A stretch of DNA of 64,000 nt, from contig WIUZ02000004.1 in assembly GCA_015956445.1 (NCBI GenBank), positions 1,612,001 through 1,676,000 on the forward strand, read 5' to 3'. The notes below the pieces were generated by a model. That model was not told the origin of the DNA, searched no databases, and saw only the letters and a list, made by a program, of their open reading frames with translations. The DNA comes from Thelephora terrestris (lineage: Eukaryota > Basidiomycota > Agaricomycetes > Thelephorales > Thelephoraceae). Below are positions 56,816 through 64,000 of the stretch, one piece after another (position 1 is the first letter of the stretch; each line of letters opens with the position of its first letter). The position numbers and the translations under genes are program-made.

Positions 56816-59800
56816 ATGTCAGTAGCGCGGGTGGTCAGAGACTTGCTCCTTCCGTTACTGCTTGAAGGCTCGGATGATGAGGGTAATGAACCGGGCGGAG
56901 GCCCTCCGCCAGGCTCTCCACCAACCTGTGCGCAAATTACTGTATCTTCTCTCCGGCGAACCTTGTGGCTGACGCAGCGACATCGGAATCTATCCACCAG
57001 TCAAATACGAAGGCCCTTGGTTCACAACCCAGCTTGTGCTATCAACGAGCATCGGATTGTTCTCTTTCCTGGTCTTCTCGTATTGCAGGACGAGGTGGCC
57101 GTTGTCATTTGCTCCACGAACAAAGCTGAAAGGCAAGACCCTTCACAAACCCTAACAGTTCCATTCATCGTGTATCCAGGTTTCTCCCCTCACGAAGCTC
57201 ACGCGCATCAAGCGTTTTTTGGATGGATATTGCCTACGATACGAACCTCCGAATTCACTATCCTCCAAATCGTTGGTCTCGATGCTGCGGTTGTAAGTCA
57301 CATGCCACCCCTTCGCGCGTACAACCTGACGTTAACACCAAAATTCCAGCTACTAAGCTTCTTCAAGATGTCATTTTATTTGTTCTCCGTTTGTTCGATA
57401 TTTGCCGTGGTAATTCTCATGCCAATCAACTTGAAGGTAGTCGTCTTGTGACCATTTTTAGCAGGCGAATACTCACCAAAATGACAGAACAATATGGGGA
57501 TTGGCGGCGATGACGACCCAGATTGGATGAAATTTTCCAATGACACTGATCACCGCAATCCTCCATCTCCGGGTAGAGATTGGCTAGATCTCCTCACAGA
57601 TCCTGCCTCGGTTCTTTCTTTGCAACTCCTGTTCACTTACCTGTTCACGATCCTTACACTCTTCTTCATTCACAAGAACCACCATAAGTTCATCCGCTCA
57701 CGTCAGCTGTTTTCTTTGGAACTCGTACATTCAATATCGGCGCGAACGGTTCTGGTGACCCGCCTCCCGATTCATCTTCGCAGCGAACCCAGACTTGCAG
57801 AGCACTTTGAAAACATGGGCCTCAATGTCGAAAGCGTCTGCGTTTGCAGAGACGTCAAATCCCTAGAACCTCTCTTGGCGAAGCGAACAAAGGCGCTTTT
57901 GAAGCTTGAGCAAGCCTGGGTAGACTACGTTGGGAACCCAAGCACTGTGGAGTCCTACGATCCTAGTGACTTTGTTGCCGCTCCTCTTGTCGATATTGAC
58001 TCTTCTGGATTGGAATCTCAGCAGCCACGACTCGTTGTTCCTCACCGTGCACGACCGACCTTGCGGCCTGGGTTATCTATGGGCGTAGTAGACGCTATCG
58101 AGTATTGGGATGCTCGATTTCAAGAAGCAGATGAGGAGGTGAAAAATCGCCGGAAGGTTGGCAAATTTCGGGCCACACACGCTGCGTTTGTCACATTCGA
58201 GAAAATGTCGAGTGCGGTAGGTTGCCGCTTTCCTGGTATTTATTCGTGACTAACTCTTTTCAGCAAATCGCGGTTCAGACCGTTCACGCACAGCGTCCAA
58301 ACGAGTGTTTCACGCGTCAGGCGCCGGAGCCTCGTGACATCATCTGGGCCAACATGACCACTTCCATCGGGTCAAGCCGTTCTCGAGAATTGATCGTGAT
58401 GGGGATGATGGGTGCACTTCTATTTTTCTGGATTTTCCCGATTACTGGGCTGGCCAGCCTGCTAAGTTACAAGGAAATCAAGAAAACCATGCCGTGGCTA
58501 GGCCAACTGATTGATAGCAACGAAAGGATCCGTGCTCTTGTTCAGAATTCGCTGCCATCTGTCGCCATGATCACCCTGAATGCATTGCTCCCTTTCTTGT
58601 TGGAAGGTATGTGCTGGGATTTCGTCCTACGTGCGCTCGTTCTGAGCGTACACAGCTATGACGTATCTTCAAGGATTCCGTGCTCGCAGTTGGATCGAGT
58701 ATTCGCTCCTGAAGAAGTGCGTAAAGTCCACTTGGGGTAAAACTAACTTTAAATGTTTTCACCCTTGCAGATACTTCCTGTTCCTCTTTATCAACGTCAT
58801 CTTCATATTCCTACTTGCCAGTACGTATTGGCAATTGGTCCGCGACCTCGCCAATTCCCCGGCCAAAATCCCTGAAAAATTGGCCGAAGCTCTGCAACGG
58901 GGATCGGCGCGGTGAGTGAACCTGCATGGGCAACGCACTTCCAGACTCATGCGACTGCCACAGGCATTTCTTCCTTTCCTATGTCGTCTTACAAGGATTA
59001 GGCGTGATGCCTCTCCAATTACTCAACCTTGGTGTCGTCATTCCCAGTGCGATCATGCGGCTATTTGTTACTCGCACACCTCGAGGTGTGTCTACTTTCT
59101 CTCCGTTCCCGGTGTTGTACCAACCAGTTCCCAGATTTTGCAGAACTTAACGCTCCTCCCATGATCAATTATGGGGTGGTTTATCCTCAAGCAATTCTCG
59201 TCTTCGTCATGACACTTTTGTATAGTGTCGTTCAACCAATGATCGTCATATTTGGAGCCATATACTTCGGGGTTGCTTACGTGGTTTACAAGTACAAGCT
59301 TTTATTTGGTCAGTGTTTATCATGTCATTTGCAGGCGCATCACCTTGAACCCCTCTAGTATTCTACAAGCCGTATGAATCACAGGGTCAAGCATGGATCA
59401 TAACTTTTACACGGTTGATTTGGGGCGTCATCATGTTCCTAGTATTCATGACCGGGATATTCGCGCTAAAGAAGGCGTTCATCGTTTCCTCGTTGGTGTC
59501 GCCCCTCCTCATTGGCACACTTTTGTGGTCGTGGTATATAATCAAGATCTACGCACCGCTGAGCAAGCACGTTAGCTTGAGCTCCGTTTGTGAAGTTGAG
59601 AGAGGGGAGAATTCCGCTGAAGTTGTGAGGCTGAGAGCCGGCCACCCAGTAACTCGGTCTCAAAGGTAAGTATACCTTTCGTGTAACGTTCGGCGGCTTA
59701 CTTGAACCTTCAGCAATCTCAATCGGCGGCGTTATGCACAAAATGATGACACCTTGTACGTTGCGCCTGAAGATGCGAGGACTGACTACGTGCGCGTTTT

Positions 59801-60473
59801 CAACTTCTTGTGAACGAATCACTGACCGACCCATATGATTCCCCAGTCTCAACCTCCGATGGCAAACTGGTACGACGGTGTCTTGAAGTGAGTGCACACG
59901 CGCGCATTAGGGGCCCATCTGACCTTCTCGAGCAGCACGGGCAAGCGGCGATACGGCCACCCCGCTCTGAATGGTGTCCTGCCGCAACCCTGGCTACCTC
60001 TGAAGAAGGGGCAGTCGATTGTCAATCACGGCAGAACGAACGGGACAAAGCCCGACACAGAACAGGCGGTGGTTCTCACTCTTCGCAAACGAAAGAGTCT
60101 GCTGCAGGGAAATCGACTCTCCGCCTTCCCTAGCATTGGCTCGCCGCTCAGGAATGGCAGAGCTCCCCAGCGTCGCGGCCTTTCAGATGATGAAGATCAA
60201 GGGGATGAGGAATACGGACTTACTGGATCGCAAAGCGCTCATCGCCTCAGTTACGACCCGGCTTCTGGTGTGATCATGTTGCCCGAGGGTTCGGACTGGC
60301 TAGGCGAAGAGAGCGACTCTGATGCGGCATATTTGAGCTCTGTAGAAAGTCAGGAGAACTCCAACACTGCTTCGGCTCCCCCTCATGTTCGGTCCCCAAC
60401 TAAACGATATGCGACGTACTACCATCATCCGGAGCGTAGGAGGCAGTCAATACCTGGCGCCTTCCCCCGTTAA
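56816..60473 (+). CDS. CSC1/OSCA-type osmosensitive channel
   Basis: Over a dozen exons. The reading order is: TM1 region (FTTQLVLSTSIGLFSFLVFS), GFSPHEAHAHQAFFGW and ILQIVGLDAAVLLSFFKMSF; a cytoplasmic RNA-recognition-like PHM7 domain (VLVTRLPIHLRSEPRLAEHF, RATHAAFVTFEKMSSA); then the DUF221/RSN1-7TM pore region (AMTYLQGFRARSWIEYSLLK, FLSYVVLQGLGVMPLQLLNL, ILVFVMTLLYSVVQPMIVIF); and a Ser/Asp-rich tail. CSC1 proteins are hyperosmolality- and tension-gated cation channels in the plasma membrane. An intron at 57133-57179 needs the donor AAAG|GCAAGA; only its removal joins KLK to GFSPHEAH in frame. The first junction is uncertain: the only phase-compatible donor I see is another GC site (GCAAAT near 56932). 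The start at 56816 is 40 bp after MRF1 stops. Confidence 0.9.
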
Positions 60474-60865
60474 TTAGTTTCAATGACGATGCCTGTAGAT
60501 ACCCAGTGTGCCATGGCCCGTGGATGACTTTGATCCATATCCCAACCGGGACCACTTGAGTTACTGCAACCGTGACAGCCTTCCAATGTCGCTATGGTAT
60601 CGCTAAAAGAGATACGTGAATAGGGATGGGCTGGGCCGAGCAATAGTTCGGTCGGATGCGGAAGGAGCAGCCTCTCGGGAAGCGTAATTCTCCTCCGCGA
60701 TTTGGTGCTCACACGCTGTATCCATCCAGGGATCTACAGTACACAGAGGCGGAAACAGACCGAATAGGTACCGATCGCTCCTTCGGAAGATCGGCGCGGC
60801 TACGCGGGGAGCTCGCCGCACCCAAGTACTTCTTGATCTCGGATAACTAACTTACAACCTCGATC
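60474..60865. other. Intergenic, 392 bp
   Basis: Tandem spacer holding the CSC1 gene's 3' end and the WDR59 promoter. I see no gene and no clear element. Confidence 0.35.
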
Positions 60866-63800
60866 ATGTCAGACAGCCCACCGAGCGTGGAGAGCGCGGA
60901 TACTACATTCAATGAAGCGTTACAAATTGATATGAAGGGGTTGTTTGGAGATACGGTCGGGAACGTGAGTGATATCCCGAAGGCATGCCCTTCAGTTGTT
61001 GACAAATGGCCCAAGATGAGCATCAGTCCCACCAGCCGCGACGTTGTACTAGCAGGGTCAGTGTCGTCAAGAGTACTCTTCACCGGACTCATCATATCCC
61101 CAGACGGAAAGGGCTCTTTATAATCGACCTGAACGCGCCCCTCGAAATCCCAAGGTTCCTTCCTCAAGGTGGCACATGGGACGTCGCGGACGTTCAATGG
61201 AACCCTCACGTTAGCCACGCGCAATACATCGTCTCCACATCCAACGAGAAATTGTCAGTATTCTACAAACACACTGTGCCCTTTGTCGACCGAATGCTCG
61301 TAGGCTTATATGGAACCTGCTTCTCGATGGGAAGACGGCGATCGAGCATGTTTTACATGCTCATAGTCGCGCTATCACGGATATTAACTGGCACACGACT
61401 GACCCCAACCAGGTTGTGAGCACGGGAATTGATGGTTGGTTATGGGGTTGGGACATTCGTCGAACGACTAAGCCAGTACTAGGTGAGTTCGCTTTTCACC
61501 CAACGAAACATCTTTGACCACAATTATAGGGCTGTGTGCATTTAATGGTGCGCGAGGCTTTGTAGATGGTTGACTTGAACGCCGCTTGACCTCATGCCAG
61601 CGGCTGCAACGCAAGTCAAGTGGAACCGTCAGAACGAGCACATTCTCGCGTCCTCTCATGCAAACTACGTGCTCATCTGGGATCGGAGGGTACGCGATCG
61701 TCACTCATTAGGACGTCCGTTAAACGTTCACAGAAAGGGTCTATACCAACCTCCAGAATTGACGCCCACACCTCTAAGATTTACGGAATTGACTGGTCCC
61801 ACGAAAACAGTACAGAGATTCTTAGCTGCTCCCTCGACCGCACAATCAAATTATGGGACGTGGAGAACAAGGATGAACCAAAGGTCACGTTCAACACGGC
61901 GTACCCCATTTGGAGGGCGAGAGACCTGCCGTTTGGTCGTGGGGTCCTCAGTTTGCCTCAACGGGGGGAGAGTGTCCTCAACATGTGGAGTTATGACCAC
62001 CCCGAGGAACCGGTCTCTGTCATAGGGGGACACTCAGACACCGTGAAAGAGTTTGTGTGGCGAAGGGGTGGCACGGGTGAGACGATTAGCCTCAATTAAC
62101 TTCGTTTATATCCCGCGACTGACTCGCTTCCACAGAATACAATGACTTCCGGCTGATTACATGGTCCAAGGACAAGACACTCCGCTTTTGTCCCATTGAC
62201 TTTGATAACATCCCTGTAGGTTCCAAATTTCCCTCTCTGAACTGCAGACTGACTTGTCTGCTCCAAGCATTTTTCGATGAAGGAGTGTCCACCCAATCCT
62301 TTATCTCTTTCTGCCATCTCGGAAACTAGTCAAACATCTTACCGAAGCATTTCTCACCCTGAAAGTCGCGCGCCTCCCCTCTCTGCTCCGTTTGGATACA
62401 TCCTCTCGGAAGTCCGAGCACCCCCGCCTTCCCGCCGACCCCAAGTCATATATCCACCACCAAATGGTGGCCACGAGAGATTAAAAGGCAGGTCATTCTC
62501 TCGCGTGCGTCGCCAACCCGCGATAGCGGGTGCAATCCGGGGGGGCACTATGTCAAGAGGCGGTCGATCCGCAAGAATGGACCCTCTGGCCTGGTGGTCA
62601 AGCGTGAAAGTACGTGACAAACGCGAGGGAAGTTCGGGCCCCGAGAGCGAAAACGTCTCGCGAGTAAGCTCCACCTCCAGGAGGAATTCGCGATCGAGTC
62701 CCCGCGAGCGCAGTGGTTTCTTCGGCGGGAAGGGTGAAATATTTTCCCTAGAGTCTGAAGATGAATCGAAGGAAAATGAGATTGGACAATCATTACAGGA
62801 CGAGTCAGTCTCCGCCTACTTTATCGATCCGATGTTGACCTCCCATAGGATCACGGCGGTTATCTCAAAACTTTCCCAACACAAGGTCAGACTTGAGAAG
62901 GTAAGCCCTCCGATTTCTCTATTGACCGTGCTCTGGCCTCACCCCGGGCAAAGCACGATCTCACCAAGAAACGCGCTGTCACGATGGGACTCAATGGACC
63001 CTGGGGTGAATCCTCGTCGGTGTTCATTCGGGTAACATTCACGTTTCCCAAGGATTATCCATCTTCCCGTGGGCCAAGTGGCACCCCAACCATCGATTTG
63101 GAGCGAAATTCCCTGATATCACTGAACGACCGCGCCTTCATGCTCCGAAGACTGAGGGTGATACGTGAGACACATCGTCCATGTCTCGAGGCCTGTCTTC
63201 GGTTTTTGTTATTCGGAAGTGAGGGGGAGCGCGTACTGAGGAGCACAGGATCTTCCGATGTCGAAGACTTTAACCAAGGAAATGATGGTATCTCCAACCG
63301 TAAGGTGTCCTCTGCCGAAAAGGATGATGCTGCATACTCCCAATTGCGAAACGATAAGACACTTGCGGAACCAAGGACATCGCAAGGGGTGTTTGGTCCA
63401 AACGGTAAGAAAACCAGTGGCTAATTCACGTGCCTTTGATCTTACACGTCAGATCAGGAGAGCTCATATGCTTCTTCCGGGCGCCGCCTCGCATTGTGCG
63501 AAACCCACTTCACGAGATGTCTGCGTCGCCTTCATTGCGCGTGCAGGAAAACGCACCCCCGTTGTTTCGTGCCCCTGCGTCACTTTCAGATGCTATACAC
63601 CACCTAACAATGGCGTCAAATGACCGGATACCATCCAACACCTTGAGGCGGACTGAGGATCCAGGCAACATCCTGCGAATCATGACAAACTTGTTGACGT
63701 TCTCACAAGGGAAACGCCGGCGTGTGTCTGGGGGATCTAAGCCAGCCAATGACGACGTTCCCTATGCACTCCTTCCAACGCGGAGGAGCACAGTTTTCAT

Positions 63801-64000
63801 CAAGCCTGCGGCAAGCATCGGGCACCCTGACAGGATCATCGCCTCTCAGTATCAAATGGATACGTCAAAATCGGGAGAATCGTGCCACGCCAACGCATCT
63901 ATTGCAAGACAACACGGGCGTCACGACCATGAGCGCGTCTTCAAACTCTTGGGGATACTTACCGAAGGTTACTCGGCACAGTCTACTGCCGTACTTCGAC
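60866..64000 (+). CDS. MTC5: WDR59/Mtc5, SEA/GATOR2 complex subunit (3' end outside window)
   Basis: Begins at ATG 60866 (MSDSPPSVESADTTF) and continues past the window edge. WD40 repeats occupy about the first 370 residues: MSISPTSRDVVLAG|RKGLFI, GGTWDVADVQWNPHVSHAQY, DINWHTTDPNQVVSTGIDGW, QVKWNRQNEHILASSHANYV and YGIDWSHENSTEILSCSLDR. A disordered Ser-rich linker follows. Then comes an RWD domain (MGLNGPWGESSSVFIRVTFT, DRAFMLRRLRVIRETHRPCL), and later blocks DPGNILRIMTNLLTFSQG and YALLPTRRSTVFIK. In yeast Mtc5/Sea3 belongs to SEACAT (mammalian GATOR2), which relieves inhibition of TORC1 at the vacuole. About ten introns, all seen as GT-AG. The C-terminal RING-like end is not in view. Confidence 0.93.

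Noticed and set aside
1-64000. Transposons, LTR elements, viral fossils, CRISPR, tRNA or rRNA genes
   Set aside because: I looked for reverse transcriptase, integrase, transposase, capsid and helicase motifs, terminal repeats and tRNA cloverleaf boxes and saw none convincing. Short or very degraded copies could be missed by eye.

Overview
The window looks like chromosomal DNA of an agaricomycete (mushroom-forming basidiomycete). Genes are densely packed on both strands and cut by many introns of about 45-60 nt. Most introns follow GTRNGT...YAG rules, and the proteins match families typical of that group. I built gene models by hand from splice sites, reading frames and remembered family consensus; nothing was searched or aligned. 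I found no rRNA, tRNA, CRISPR array, LTR element or reverse transcriptase.

Layout. 0-6.5 kb: a BTB/POZ gene, two minus-strand agaric 'hypothetical' genes and a one-exon Ser/Pro-rich gene. 6.5-20.8 kb: a large DH-PH RhoGEF, a ZIP zinc transporter, a secreted M36 fungalysin, a Rab18-type GTPase, TAF11 and, divergent from it, an INO80-subunit-like C2H2 protein. 21-30 kb: an acidic hypothetical gene, an Sfp1-like regulator, a small secreted protein and a small hypothetical gene. 30.6-32.7 kb: a decayed AzgA-type purine permease. 33.2-46 kb: an SLC26 + STAS + cNMP-domain transporter, an ornithine cyclodeaminase/mu-crystallin protein, a GNAT acetyltransferase, the ribosome-biogenesis protein Utp22/NOL6 and an F-box-like/LRR protein. 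46-48.8 kb: no recognised gene. 48.8-64 kb: an SPX-RING ubiquitin ligase, a sphingolipid C9-methyltransferase, YIF1, a proteasome-chaperone-like gene, mitochondrial release factor 1, a CSC1/OSCA channel and a WDR59/Mtc5 gene that runs off the right edge.

Most genes are conserved housekeeping or regulatory genes: transcription (TAF11, INO80 subunit, Sfp1), ribosome and mitochondrial translation (Utp22, MRF1), membrane traffic (Rab18, YIF1), nutrient and phosphate sensing (Mtc5, SPX-RING) and transport (ZIP, SLC26, CSC1). Several are head-to-head with start codons about 50-150 bp apart, implying shared promoters.

The strongest unexpected signal is splicing. At least seven introns in seven-plus good gene models need a GC donor (GCAAGT, GCGAGT, GCAGGT or GCAAGA) instead of GT, against roughly 110-120 introns modelled. 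In several cases only the GC-AG model restores the conserved protein and an exact open reading frame.
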